NCBI GenBank assembly: GCA_030066595.1
Contig: JASJBI010000013.1
Span: 1-64,000, forward strand
Source of the DNA: Alphaproteobacteria bacterium
GTDB lineage: Bacteria; Pseudomonadota; Alphaproteobacteria; JAJFFI01
Direction of reading: 5' to 3'
Length of the DNA stretch: 64,000 nucleotides
In this document: positions 30,959 through 45,753 of the stretch, in pieces
How positions within the stretch are numbered: the first letter of the stretch is position 1
How the letters are laid out: each line of letters opens with the position of its first letter
Made by a program: the position numbers and the translations under genes
The notes under the pieces: model-generated
The model's input: the letters and a program-made list of their open reading frames with translations, nothing else
What the model was told of the DNA's origin: nothing
Databases searched by the model: none

Positions 30959-32551
30959 ATGAGTCTGACCCTCAGCGTCCCCAACCAACCCACGGACCTG
31001 AAACCAAGAATCGTCGTGTTTGGTGTCGGCGGCGCCGGCGGCAATGCGGTCAATAACATGATCCGTTCGAACCTCGAGGGTGTCGAATGCGTGGTCGCCA
31101 ATACCGACGCGCAGGCGTTGGCCCAGTCCCAGGCGGAACGGCGCATCCAGCTGGGCCGCAACATCACCCAGGGGCTTGGCGCCGGGTCGCGGCCGGACAT
31201 CGGGCGGGCCGCTGCAGAGGAGGAGATCGACGAAATCCTGGAGGAGCTGGTCGGGGTCCACATGGTGTTCATCGCCGCCGGCATGGGCGGCGGCACCGGG
31301 ACCGGCTCGTCTCCGGTGCTTGCCCGGGCGGCACGCGACCAGGGGATTCTCACGGTTGGTGTCGTGACCAAGCCCTTCCACTTCGAGGGTCCGCACCGCA
31401 TGCGAGTCGCCGAGGATGGGCTCGAGGAGCTGCAGCAGTTCGTCGACACCCTGATCGTGATCCCGAATCAGAACCTGTTCCGGGTGGCGACCGAGAAGAC
31501 CACGTTCGCCGATGCCTTCAAGATGGCGGATCACGTGCTCTATTCGGGCGTTCGCGGCGTCACCGACCTGATGGTCATGCCGGGGCTGATCAACCTGGAC
31601 TTTGCCGATATCCGCACGGTGATGAGCGAGATGGGCAAGGCGATGATGGGCGCCGGCGAAGCCAACGGCGAGGAGCGGGCGCGCGCCGCCGCCGAGCAGG
31701 CCATCAACAATCCGCTATTGGACGACGTGTCCATGAAGGGGGCGCGGGGGGTGTTGATCAACATCACCGGCGGCATGGACATGACGCTCTACGAGGTCGA
31801 CGAATCGGTCAACCGGATCCGGGACGAGGTCGATCCCAATGCGAATCTGATCTTTGGTTCCACTTTCGACGAGACCTTGGACGGGCAGATTCGGGTCTCG
31901 ATCTTCGCGACCGGCATCGACGCGGACGCACTCGCGCTCGATCCCACGTCGCATGCCAGCCCGATTCGCCTGGTGGCCGAAGGCGGCAGCCTGTCGGCCG
32001 CGACCGCGAGGCAAGCCGAGGCGGCTCCGGTTGGGGCCGGTTCGCCGATCGCCGAACTGGCGTCGGAGAGCCCGCCACCCGCCGATCTCCCCCTCAACCC
32101 GACGGGCGAGCCCGCGCAGGGCATCGCCGAGGGAGCGTCGCGGAGCGAGCCCAGCTTGGCGCCGGCGCACGGATCTCTCGCACGAGAGACCCAGCCCGAG
32201 CCCGCGATGCCGGCACCGGAGACCACGCGCCCCGCGCCCGAGCCGAACGAGCTGCACGACGCGCTTCAGGAACTCGCAGGCAGGCCGATCGGTCTCGACG
32301 CTGGCGCTGCAAAACCGGCACCGGATCCGGAGCTGGCCAAGGCCGACGCGGCGCCGGCTTGGCAAGCCTCCGAAGGCCGCACCTTTCAGGCCACCGAGAT
32401 CGCAGAAAGCGATCTTGGCGCACAGCGAGAGGAGGCGGGAAAAGACCGGGTTGCCCCCTTTCCCAGGGTGGACGCAACGGATCGGATCCCTCAGTCGGAA
32501 GAGGAAGACCTCCTGGAGATTCCGGCTTTTCTCCGGCGGCAAGCAAACTGA
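30959..32551 (+). CDS. ftsZ: Cell division protein FtsZ
   Basis: [38 protein letters not shown]-terminal [12 protein letters not shown] conserved peptide. Confidence 0.97.
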   Translation: MSLTLSVPNQPTDLKPRIVVFGVGGAGGNAVNNMIRSNLEGVECVVANTDAQALAQSQAERRIQLGRNITQGLGAGSRPDIGRAAAEEEIDEILEELVGVHMVFIAAGMGGGTGTGSSPVLARAARDQGILTVGVVTKPFHFEGPHRMRVAEDGLEELQQFVDTLIVIPNQNLFRVATEKTTFADAFKMADHVLYSGVRGVTDLMVMPGLINLDFADIRTVMSEMGKAMMGAGEANGEERARAAAEQAINNPLLDDVSMKGARGVLINITGGMDMTLYEVDESVNRIRDEVDPNANLIFGSTFDETLDGQIRVSIFATGIDADALALDPTSHASPIRLVAEGGSLSAATARQAEAAPVGAGSPIAELASESPPPADLPLNPTGEPAQGIAEGASRSEPSLAPAHGSLARETQPEPAMPAPETTRPAPEPNELHDALQELAGRPIGLDAGAAKPAPDPELAKADAAPAWQASEGRTFQATEIAESDLGAQREEAGKDRVAPFPRVDATDRIPQSEEEDLLEIPAFLRRQAN

Positions 32552-32799
32552 AGCCTGAGCTGCAAGAGGACTCTCTGACGGGCTGCGAAATGCAAGGTAA
32601 CAAACTGTAACAAAGAGTGATTTGTGGGCTTCGGGGGCAGTTTGGTAAACACCCTCGAAGCCTGCAGATCGACCCGGAGACGGGATTGCGGGCACGCAAC
32701 AGGGGGATACACAAAAGGGCTGCTGACGAAGGATAACCAAGTCAGGGCCTCGCCCCATTCGGATCGGATGGATGTGCGGGGCGGAGGGTTTCAACGAGT

Positions 32800-33762
32800 A
32801 TGGATGGAAGCAATCACAAGTCTTTCTACACAGACGGCCTTCGCCCAAGGCAACAGACTCTCAAGAACGCGATCAACTGTTCCGGTACCGGCCTGCACAG
32901 CGGCGCGGCGGTCTCGCTGACCCTGCTGCCGGCGGCGCCAGATACCGGCATTGTCTTTTGCCGCACCGATCTCGCCGGTGAGCCGCAGATACCGGCCACC
33001 TGGGACTACGTCGTCGACAGCCAGCTCTGCACCAGCCTGGGCGACGGCAACGGTCTGCGGATCGGCACGGTCGAGCATCTGATGGCGGCGCTTTCCGGTT
33101 GCGGCGTCGACAACGCGATTGTCGAGATCGATGGGCCCGAAGTCCCGATCATGGACGGCAGTTCCGCACCCTTTGTGTTTCTGATCGAGTGCGCCGGCGT
33201 GGTCGAGCAGGACGCGCCCCTGCGCGCAATCGAGGTGCTGAAGCACGTTGCGGTCGGCGACAATGAGCGCACGGCCAGTTTGACGCCGGGCGAGACGTTC
33301 AGCGTCAGCATCGAGATCGAGTTCGATGAGACGCTGATCGATCGCCAAGCCTATTTCTTCGACATCGGCAGCAACTCCTTTGCCGGCGAGATCGCCCGCG
33401 CGCGCACATTCGGATTCGACCACGAGATTGCGGCGCTGCGCTCGAAGGGGCTGGCCCGCGGCGGGTCTTTGGATAACGCGATCGTGGTCAGTGGCGATCG
33501 AATCCTCAATGACGGCGGGCTCAGGTATCAAGACGAGTTCGTCCGTCACAAGGTGCTGGACAGCATCGGCGATCTGTTTCTCGCCGGCGCGCCGTTGATT
33601 GGGCACTATCACGGTTTTCGGTCCGGCCATGGTTTGACGCATTCGGTTCTGAGGGCCCTGTTCGCGGATGCGAGCGCGTGGCGCTACACCACGGTTGACA
33701 CGACGATCCAGGCGGTCGAGCCGCGCAGCTGGGCGTCCGAACCGCTTGCGGCCACGGCCTAA
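32800..33762 (+). CDS. lpxC: UDP-3-O-acyl-N-acetylglucosamine deacetylase LpxC
   Basis: [53 protein letters not shown]. Confidence 0.96.
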   Translation: MDGSNHKSFYTDGLRPRQQTLKNAINCSGTGLHSGAAVSLTLLPAAPDTGIVFCRTDLAGEPQIPATWDYVVDSQLCTSLGDGNGLRIGTVEHLMAALSGCGVDNAIVEIDGPEVPIMDGSSAPFVFLIECAGVVEQDAPLRAIEVLKHVAVGDNERTASLTPGETFSVSIEIEFDETLIDRQAYFFDIGSNSFAGEIARARTFGFDHEIAALRSKGLARGGSLDNAIVVSGDRILNDGGLRYQDEFVRHKVLDSIGDLFLAGAPLIGHYHGFRSGHGLTHSVLRALFADASAWRYTTVDTTIQAVEPRSWASEPLAATA

Positions 33763-33794
33763 GACCGGCTTTCGAGCTCCTCCTCACTCCCTTC

Positions 33795-33823
33795 TTGTCC
33801 CGCATTCGTGCGGGACAATTTTT
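33795..33823 (+). terminator. Rho-independent terminator after lpxC
   Basis: ttgtcccgca-ttcg-tgcgggacaa-ttttt: perfect 10-bp stem, TTCG tetraloop, T5 tail. Confidence 0.9.
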
Positions 33824-33879
33824 GCCGACGCGATGGTCGATCGGTGCTCTGGAGTTGCAGATACTCGGGCGTCCTGTGC

Positions 33880-33885
33880 TATAAT
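33880..33885 (+). promoter_or_regulatory. Candidate -10 element of bamD promoter
   Basis: Consensus TATAAT downstream of the lpxC terminator, 89 bp upstream of bamD; weak TTGCAG 19 bp upstream. Confidence 0.4.
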
Positions 33886-33973
33886 CCGGAACATCCGGAC
33901 CGCGTTAGGGTCTTGCGGGCCGGCCGGGGGTATCAAACGAGTCAATAAGCTAGACCAAAAAACCTGACCCGAT

Positions 33974-34798
33974 ATGTTATCGAGCCCATGGAAACGGCCT
34001 GATCGCCGCACCATGTCGAGCGTCGCTGTCGCGCTCGCACTTCTGTTGTCTGCGTGCAGCGGCACGGGGACCGACGACGAGTATGTCGAAGGTTCGGTCG
34101 AGACCCTGTACAACCAGGCCATGGACAACATGCTGACCGAGAACTACAAGACGGCGGCCAAGTTGTTCGACGAGGTTGAGCGCCAGCATCCCTACTCGGT
34201 GTGGGCGACCCGGGCGGAATTGATGGCGGCCTACGCCCATTACCAGGCCGAGAGCTATGACGAGGCGATCATCTCGCTGGACCGTTACATCCAGCTCCAC
34301 CCGGGCAGCCGCAACATCGCCTACGCCTATTATCTGAGGGCGCTGTCCCATCACGCGCAGATCGTCGATGTGCGGCGGGACCAAACCAATTCGGAGCGCG
34401 CCTTGAAGGCCTTCGAAGGCATGCTGCGCCGCTATCCCAACAGTCGATATTCGCAGGACGCCCGGCGCAAGATCGATGAGATCCGCGATCATATCGCCGG
34501 TGCCGAGATGAACCGCGGCCGCTACTATCTGCGGCGGGGGCAGTATCTGGCGGCGATCAACCGTTTCCGGGTGGTGGTGGACAAGTACCAGACGTCGAGC
34601 CAGGCGCCCGAGGCGCTGCACCGCCTGGTCGAGTGCTACGCCGCACTGGGCGTTCAGGAAGAGGCGCAGAAGGCGGCCGCGGTGCTGGGCTACAACTTCC
34701 CGGGCAGCAGCTGGTACGCCGACTCCTATGAAGTGGTCGAAGGCATCAATGTGCCCCCGCCAGAGGAAAAGCCGTCGCTATGGGCCCGGATCTTCTAG
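33974..34798 (+). CDS. bamD: Outer membrane assembly lipoprotein BamD (ComL)
   Basis: Lipobox LLLSACSG; TPR-like YNQAMDNMLTENYKTAAKLFDEVERQHPYSVWA. Confidence 0.93.
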   Translation: MLSSPWKRPDRRTMSSVAVALALLLSACSGTGTDDEYVEGSVETLYNQAMDNMLTENYKTAAKLFDEVERQHPYSVWATRAELMAAYAHYQAESYDEAIISLDRYIQLHPGSRNIAYAYYLRALSHHAQIVDVRRDQTNSERALKAFEGMLRRYPNSRYSQDARRKIDEIRDHIAGAEMNRGRYYLRRGQYLAAINRFRVVVDKYQTSSQAPEALHRLVECYAALGVQEEAQKAAAVLGYNFPGSSWYADSYEVVEGINVPPPEEKPSLWARIF

Positions 34799-34802
34799 TG
34801 CC

Positions 34803-35338
34803 AGAGCGCTTCCCGACCATATGGGCCCATTCTGCCGGAGGCATTTTTCGCCATGACCAGGAAAGCGCCGCCGAGCGTATCCGTCATACGGTCAAGGCGC
34901 GATACCAAAGGTCCTTGATATTAACCGATCTGATGGTGGCAAATCGGGCTCTTCGGCCAGGCGCGGCGTGCAGCCCGATGCCTTTGCATCGGACCAGCGT
35001 CGCAACGCCGCCGAGGGGCCGATTTGCCCCACCGGAGGCCGCGGTGCTTTGTCCGCTCGCGTCGTTGCGGCCCGCTTGCGGTGCCACCACGCCGCGGCGC
35101 GAGCCGCGCCTGGCGAGCGGACAAAGGACCAGCGGTCAGACCGGTCAATATCAAAGACCTTTGGTATTGGACGACGTCATGGCGAAAAAGGTCCCGGCCC
35201 GATAGGGTTGCGTTTGGGCGGGCAGCTGCGGCGTTGCCGCCCTGACCCGATGCTCCGGCATCGCGTTGCGGGCGGCGCCTGGCGAACTGCCTCCCCCAAA
35301 CGGCAACAGAATTGTGCCCATATGGTCGGAAAGCGCTC
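34803..35338. repeat. Composite nested inverted-repeat element filling the bamD-recN intergenic space
   Basis: Outer arms 34803-34834 / 35305-35338; second 34844-34857 / 35176-35189 (tttttcgccatgac/gtcatggcgaaaaa, perfect); third 34901-34927 / 35142-35168; inner 35047-35060 / 35113-35126 (ctttgtccgctcgc/gcgagcggacaaag, perfect). Confidence 0.85.
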
Positions 35339-35341
35339 TCG

Positions 35342-39102
<3,761 letters not shown>

Positions 39103-39111
39103 GGCGGCTTT

Positions 39112-39315
39112 TGATCACCCCCACCCGGCGCTGCGCGCCACCCTCCCCCATCAAAGGGGGAGGGTCGGACCATTCAGCGTTGCCCAATGCTCCATACCCT
39201 CTCCCCTGGTGGGAGAGGGAGGGGCCCACACCCGAAGGGCTGTGGGAGGGTGAGGGGGATAGGAATGCCAGTGATCGCAGCCCCCGATCTCCCCGGCGCC
39301 GGGTGGGGGTGATCA
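39112..39315. repeat. Inverted-repeat-bracketed intergenic module with internal hairpins
   Basis: 20-bp perfect terminal inverted repeats tgatcacccccacccggcgc (39112-39131) / gcgccgggtgggggtgatca (39296-39315); internal hairpins ccctccccc-atcaaa-gggggaggg and ccctctcccctggtgggagaggg. Confidence 0.85.
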
Positions 39316-39337
39316 GTAGGCCCGCCGGGCCGCCGCC

Positions 39338-39931
39338 TCACTCAACGGCGCCGATATAGGGCAGGTGGCGGTAGCGCTCGGCGTAGTCGATGCCGTAGCC
39401 GACCACGAAGATGTCCTCGATGGGGAAGCCCACGAAATCGACCGGCACCTCGACCTCGCGCCGGCTCGGCTTGTCCAGCAGCGTGCAAGTCCAGACCTTG
39501 GCGGCGCCGTGCTCGAGCAGCAGGTCGCGGGTGTAGGCGAGCGACCGGCCGGTGTCGATGATGTCGTCGACCAGCAGCACGGTCCGTCCGTCCACCGCGT
39601 CGGGCATGCCGCCGATGAGCTGCACCGTGCCCGAGCTTTCCTTGCCGCGGCCGTAGCTCGCGACGCGCATGAACTCCACCTCGGGCTGGACGCCGATCCG
39701 GTCGAGCGCCCGCACGAAGTCCGCGACGAACACGAAGCTGCCCTTCAACAGCCCCACGATCACGAACTCCTCGTCCAGCGCGCCGGCGACGCTGCGCGCC
39801 AGCTCCTCGACCCGCTGGGCGATGCGTTGCTCGTCGAACAGGATGGTCACCCCGGGCGTGGCCGGGTTCGCGCTCCCGGCCATAGCCGGCTGCGCCTCGC
39901 GCGTTTCGTCCGCCAAAGACGTTGTCGGCAT
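39338..39931 (-). CDS. hpt: Hypoxanthine phosphoribosyltransferase
   Basis: VLLVDDIIDTGRSLAYTRDLL PRPP motif; VGLLKGSFVFVADFVRAL. Confidence 0.9.
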   Translation of the reverse strand: MPTTSLADETREAQPAMAGSANPATPGVTILFDEQRIAQRVEELARSVAGALDEEFVIVGLLKGSFVFVADFVRALDRIGVQPEVEFMRVASYGRGKESSGTVQLIGGMPDAVDGRTVLLVDDIIDTGRSLAYTRDLLLEHGAAKVWTCTLLDKPSRREVEVPVDFVGFPIEDIFVVGYGIDYAERYRHLPYIGAVE

Positions 39932-40008
39932 CGCAATCCCCCCTGCGACGTCCCCATCTCCCCGCCGCCCCAACGGGCGACAAGGCGCGTTTTACCAGTT
40001 GCTGCTAG

Positions 40009-41103
<1,095 letters not shown>

Positions 41104-41115
41104 CCGAAAGACGCG

Positions 41116-41496
41116 CTAGGCGTCGAAGTTCCAAATATCGCGATGCAAGCGCCAGCTTCCATCGCCATCGTGTCTCCACAGGACGACGTACTTGCCAGCC
41201 ACCGTGACGCGGACATCGCCCTCCCCGGGAACCGTCGCGGTCAGAGCGCCCATCTCGACCGCACTATCACCCGCCTCCTCGACTTCGAAGGTGTTGAGCG
41301 AAACATCGCCAACGCCCGCATCGATCAGGCCTTGCCAGTACTGCTGGATCGCCTCGCGCCCCTCGAGCCGAGGTGCGTCCGGTGGCATAAGGGCCGCGTC
41401 TTCGGTGTAGAGCCCTGCCAATCCTGCGGCATTGCCCGAATTGTACAGCTCGCAAAATGCCGCACCCACCACCTCGATCGCTGATCTCGCTGTCAT
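41116..41496 (-). CDS. SnoaL/DUF4440-like (NTF2 fold) protein
   Basis: ELYNSGNAAGLAGLYTEDAALMPPDAPRLEGREAIQQYWQGL. Confidence 0.8.
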   Translation of the reverse strand: MTARSAIEVVGAAFCELYNSGNAAGLAGLYTEDAALMPPDAPRLEGREAIQQYWQGLIDAGVGDVSLNTFEVEEAGDSAVEMGALTATVPGEGDVRVTVAGKYVVLWRHDGDGSWRLHRDIWNFDA

Positions 41497-41793
41497 GATG
41501 TTCCTCCCCTCTTTCTGCCCGGGATCGCTTGCTGGATCGTCGGTCCGGGCCTCTGACGCATACGTGATTCTGAGCGGGAGTATAGCAGACACCAACACGT
41601 GCTCCCTCAGGGAAGGCCGTGCTGAGCGCCCATCTGGCTTCGAGCTGATCGGGCAGGTCTCTGCCCCGGCCGAAACCGACGGTCTGAACTTTTTTGTTTC
41701 GATTGTTTCGCCGGGCGGTTCGCGTCTTCACAGCCACAGGATTCCCGCCTATGTGTCCCGCTGCTCGACGAACAGCAGAGGCGCAAGCGTGAG

Positions 41794-42414
41794 ATGACGT
41801 CCACAGGAAACGCCCGGAGCCCGGTCCTTGTCACGGCAGGTCTGCCCGTGACCACGCTTTGTGTTGTTGGCATTGCCGCCTGTGCGCCGGCCGTGGGCGC
41901 GCCCGCCGGGGCGAACCCGTCGTCCGCCGGCGACAGTTTCCATGGCTTTGCCTACACGATCCCGGCCGATGCCGGATGGACTCTGAAACAGCGCGGGACG
42001 CACAAGGAATTCGAGCTGGTGGTTTTCGAGAAGCCGGCGAGCGGCCGGACCTTTCAGATCCAGCTGACCCGCTATCGCCCCGTGCGCCAGATCGCCACCG
42101 CGGACGACCTCACGGCATGGACCCAGCAGGGCGCCGCCGGCGACAAGGGGTCCGCTCAGCCGGATGCGTCCCACGGGGCGGTCTGCGCGCGCTACAGCAC
42201 GAAGTGGAGCCAGACTATGTCCGTTAACGGCGGCGCCAGGAAGCCGAGCGCCGATCTGGACGAGTTCGGTCTGCAGTGCATCGATCCGCAGGACGAGAGA
42301 ATGCTGGTGCAGTTTCGCTATTTCGAGCGGAGCGCGCCCGGTGACCTGAGCGGTGCGGCGTCCGTCGAGGCCGGCCTGCTGCTGCGCAGCGTGACATATA
42401 CTGCTGGGAGATAG
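41794..42414 (+). CDS. Hypothetical exported protein, putative lipoprotein
   Basis: Hydrophobic N-terminus ending VGIAAC (lipobox-like). Confidence 0.55.
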   Translation: MTSTGNARSPVLVTAGLPVTTLCVVGIAACAPAVGAPAGANPSSAGDSFHGFAYTIPADAGWTLKQRGTHKEFELVVFEKPASGRTFQIQLTRYRPVRQIATADDLTAWTQQGAAGDKGSAQPDASHGAVCARYSTKWSQTMSVNGGARKPSADLDEFGLQCIDPQDERMLVQFRYFERSAPGDLSGAASVEAGLLLRSVTYTAGR

Positions 42415-42455
42415 AGCGGCCTGATCTTGCGCCGCACGGCTCGGCAAGCGGCCTG

Positions 42456-43322
42456 CTAGGGATTGCCGCGCCGGTGCAGCTGGATGCGGGCGTAGGCGCC
42501 CTCGATGTTGAGCGCCCGCCAGGCCGCGTACTGGCCCCAGTCCTGGTAGGCGTCCAGCGTAATCTCGGCCTTCATCTGTCCGACCGTCTTGCCCGCGCGG
42601 GCGGCGGCCAGCACCTCGCCGTAGAGCGCCTCCATATAGCCGCGGAAGGCGGCCACGTCCGACTTCGTGCCGAGGGCCCCGTGGCCGGGCACCAGAATGT
42701 CGAAGTCCATGGCCTCGACCCGCTTGAGGGAGTCGATCCAGTCCGGCAGGTAGCCGTCCGGCAGGTCGCGGAAGGGCAGCGTCTTGACCGGGATGAAGTC
42801 GACCGCGAACAGCGCGCGCTCGTCCGGGAAGTGCATGACGATCATGTTGTCGGAGTGGTTCCGCCCGACATAGGCGAGCTCGACCCGCTTGCCGCCCAGC
42901 TCGACCGTCATGCGGTCCGTGAAGGTCACGTTGGGTACGGCGGTCGGCCGCTTCTCGCCGAGGATGGTGCGCTTGGCGTTCGCGTGCGCGACCACCACGG
43001 CGGTGTCGGCGAAAACCTCGCCGCCCGAGCTGTGGTCCGCGTGATCATGGCTCAGGATCAGATACTTGACGGGTTTTCCGAACCTCTTGTCGAGCTCGGC
43101 CCCGAGCCATTTGGCGGCGTCCGCGTTGATCGGATCCGTGGCGATGATGCCGTCCGGCGTGACCAGAAAGACCGAGAAGTGGAACTTGTTCTGAAAGCGG
43201 TAGAGATCCCCCGAGATCTGGGTGATCGCGCGCTTGACGTCCTGCGCCGCGACCGGCGCGGCGGCGAGCGCCAAAGCCGCGAGGAAAATGGCCGGTAGGC
43301 CCCAGAGACGAACACTGCGCAT
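42456..43322 (-). CDS. Exported MBL-fold metallo-hydrolase
   Basis: Signal peptide; LSHDHADHSSGG; GRNHSDNMIV; VPGHGALG. Confidence 0.88.
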   Translation of the reverse strand: MRSVRLWGLPAIFLAALALAAAPVAAQDVKRAITQISGDLYRFQNKFHFSVFLVTPDGIIATDPINADAAKWLGAELDKRFGKPVKYLILSHDHADHSSGGEVFADTAVVVAHANAKRTILGEKRPTAVPNVTFTDRMTVELGGKRVELAYVGRNHSDNMIVMHFPDERALFAVDFIPVKTLPFRDLPDGYLPDWIDSLKRVEAMDFDILVPGHGALGTKSDVAAFRGYMEALYGEVLAAARAGKTVGQMKAEITLDAYQDWGQYAAWRALNIEGAYARIQLHRRGNP

Positions 43323-43448
43323 GACTCCCTCCCTTGCACGCGCGCCAGCAGCGCGCCGTTTCCGGATGGGATTATCCGGCGGGCGCGGGCAAAGCCGCGA
43401 TCACTTTGCGGTGAGATCGGCTGGGCGTTTTGGGGTGTCGCCGGCCCG

Positions 43449-45260
43449 TCAGGCGAGCGCCGCCGTCGCGTCCTCGAGCCAGTTCCGTGTCTCCTCGTCG
43501 ACCAGGGGGCCGATGGTCTCGCGCACGCGGGCGTGGTAGGCGTCGAGCCAGGCGATCTCGTCCGCCGTCATAATCTCGGTGTCGACCAGCGCCCGGTCGA
43601 TCGGCGCCAGCGTCAGCGTCTCAAACGCGTACATCTCCTTCTCCGCCTCGGCCATGCCGTCCGCCGGGCGTACGGCGACCAGGTTCTCGATGCGGATGCC
43701 GTACGCGCCGGCCTTATAGTAGCCGGGCTCGTTCGAGCAGATCATGCCGGGCTTGAGCGCCACTTTGCTGGGCAGCTTGGAGATGCGCTGCGGCCCCTCG
43801 TGCACGCCCAGATAGCTGCCGACGCCGTGGCCGGTGCCGTGGTCGTAGTCGAGCCCCGCCTCCCAGAGCGGCCGGCGCGCCAGGGTGTCGAGCTGGCTGC
43901 CCGTGGTGCCCTTGGGGAAGCGCGCGGTGGCGAGCGCGATATGGCCCTTGAGCACCCGGGTGAATCGGTCGCGCATCTCCGCCGTGGGCGCGCCCACGGC
44001 GATGGTGCGGGTGACGTCGGTCGTCCCGTCCGGATACTGGGCGCCGGAATCGATCAGGAACAGGCTGCCGGGCTCGAGCCGCCGGTTGCTCGCCGCGTCC
44101 ACCCGGTAGTGCACGATGGCGCCGTTCGGCCCGGCCCCGGCGATGGTGTCGAAGGAGAGATCGCGCAGCTCGGCGTCCTCGCCGCGGAAGGCGGCGAGCC
44201 GGTCGGCGGCCTCGAGCTCGCTGAGCTTGCCCTTCGGCGCCTCCTGGGCGAGCCAGGCAAGAAACCGGGTCAGGGCCGCGCCGTCGCGCCGGTGCGCCGC
44301 CCGGGCGCCATCCAGCTCCGTCTCGTTCTTGCAGGCCTTGGGCAGGGCGCAGGGGTCGGCGCCGCGCTGCACCTGGGCGCCGGCCGCGGCCAGCCGGGCC
44401 TCGATGGCGGCCGCCGCCGTGACCGGGTCGAGACGCACCGTCTTGCCCGCCTGGCCCAGGGCGTCGAGCGCCGGGCCGAAGTCGGCGGGGTCGTCCACCA
44501 TGACCTCGTTGCCGAGATGGGCGGTGACCTCGGCGTCGAGCTTGCGCGGGTCCATGAACAGGTCCACCTGGCCGCCCGCGTAGAGCAGCGCAAAGCCGAG
44601 GGCGAGCGGCGTGTGGGCGACGTCGCCGCCGCGGATGTTCAGGAGCCAGGCGATCGAATCCGGCAAGGTCAGGACCGCAACGTCCGCCTTCGCCTCCGTG
44701 AGCTCGGCCGCGAGCTCCTTGCGCTTGTCCTGGGCGCTCTTGCCGGCATGGGCGAGGGGATGGGGCACCACCGGCGCCAGGGGCGGGGCGGGCTGCTCGG
44801 GCCAGGCAGCGTCCAGCGGGTTGTCGGCGCAGGGCTCCAGCACGGCGCCGGCCTTTGCGCAGGCGGCGGCGAGCTTGGCCGCGCCGTCCACCGTGTGCAG
44901 CCAGGGGTCGAAGCCGAGCTTCTCGCCCGGCTTGAGCGTCTCGGCCAGCCACCGGTCCGGCGGCTCGTCGGTGATATGGCGGAAGAGGAACTGATTCGGG
45001 TCGGCCTGGGCCCGGAGCTGCAGCGTGTAGCGGCCGTCCACGAAAATCGCCGCCCGGTCGGCCAGCACGATGGCGAGCCCGGCCGAGCCGGTGAACCCCG
45101 TGAGCCAGGCGAGCCGTTCGGCCCGGGGCGGCACGAATTCGCCCTGATGCTCGTCCGCCCGCGGCACCACGAAGCCGGCGAGCCCGCGCCCGGCCAGCTC
45201 GGCCCGGAGCGCGGCCAGCCGGGCGGCCGTATCTGCGGGCGGATCCTGGCGGGCGTGCAT
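43449..45260 (-). CDS. pepP: M24 family aminopeptidase P
   Basis: LFLIDSGAQYPDGTTDVTRTIAVG; DYDHGTGHGVGSYLGVHEGPQRI; SNEPGYYKAGAYGIRIENL. Confidence 0.88.
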   Translation of the reverse strand: MHARQDPPADTAARLAALRAELAGRGLAGFVVPRADEHQGEFVPPRAERLAWLTGFTGSAGLAIVLADRAAIFVDGRYTLQLRAQADPNQFLFRHITDEPPDRWLAETLKPGEKLGFDPWLHTVDGAAKLAAACAKAGAVLEPCADNPLDAAWPEQPAPPLAPVVPHPLAHAGKSAQDKRKELAAELTEAKADVAVLTLPDSIAWLLNIRGGDVAHTPLALGFALLYAGGQVDLFMDPRKLDAEVTAHLGNEVMVDDPADFGPALDALGQAGKTVRLDPVTAAAAIEARLAAAGAQVQRGADPCALPKACKNETELDGARAAHRRDGAALTRFLAWLAQEAPKGKLSELEAADRLAAFRGEDAELRDLSFDTIAGAGPNGAIVHYRVDAASNRRLEPGSLFLIDSGAQYPDGTTDVTRTIAVGAPTAEMRDRFTRVLKGHIALATARFPKGTTGSQLDTLARRPLWEAGLDYDHGTGHGVGSYLGVHEGPQRISKLPSKVALKPGMICSNEPGYYKAGAYGIRIENLVAVRPADGMAEAEKEMYAFETLTLAPIDRALVDTEIMTADEIAWLDAYHARVRETIGPLVDEETRNWLEDATAALA

Positions 45261-45471
45261 GCCTGTGAAGCTAGGTGCCGGCCGGGCCCGGCGCAAGCCC
45301 CGACTGAACGCCCGGCACCGGCCGGGCACGCGGCCTCAGCCATGCACCAGACGCAATACTGCGATGCAGGATTGCCGCTGGGCATGCCGGGCCTCAGGCC
45401 GTATCTCTCCTGTCACGACGGCGCGCGAAAGGACCGCCGGGCCACCCGCTTCGGGCAAGGAGTGCACAGCC

Positions 45472-45753
45472 ATGACCCTCGTCAGGACGACCCACGAAGC
45501 GGCCCAGGCCCCGGATTTCGGACCGACCTTCTTCGCACTGGCGGGCTTCGTTCGCGAAGCGACCGCTGCCCCAGCCCTCCCCCTCGCGGCGGTCCCTGCC
45601 GTCAGGCGAAGCTGGATCTCGCGCGCCGTCGTCGCCTTGATCAGAAAATCCCCCAAGGTCAAGGACGCGCCCGAGCGGTCGGCCCTCTCCCCGACCCTCG
45701 GCGCGATCGCCGGATTCGTCCAGGTGACGACCGGCGGGACACCCAAAATCTAG
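45472..45753 (+). CDS. Small hypothetical protein with internal duplicated motif
   Basis: 93 aa; PTFFALAGFVREAT near N-terminus and PTLGAIAGFVQVTT near C-terminus; ATG preceded by aaggag. Confidence 0.55.
   Translation: MTLVRTTHEAAQAPDFGPTFFALAGFVREATAAPALPLAAVPAVRRSWISRAVVALIRKSPKVKDAPERSALSPTLGAIAGFVQVTTGGTPKI

Noticed and set aside
35024-35245. Short ORFs inside the bamD-recN element
   Set aside because: They read through inverted-repeat arms in several frames and have no domain features; treated as non-coding repeat.
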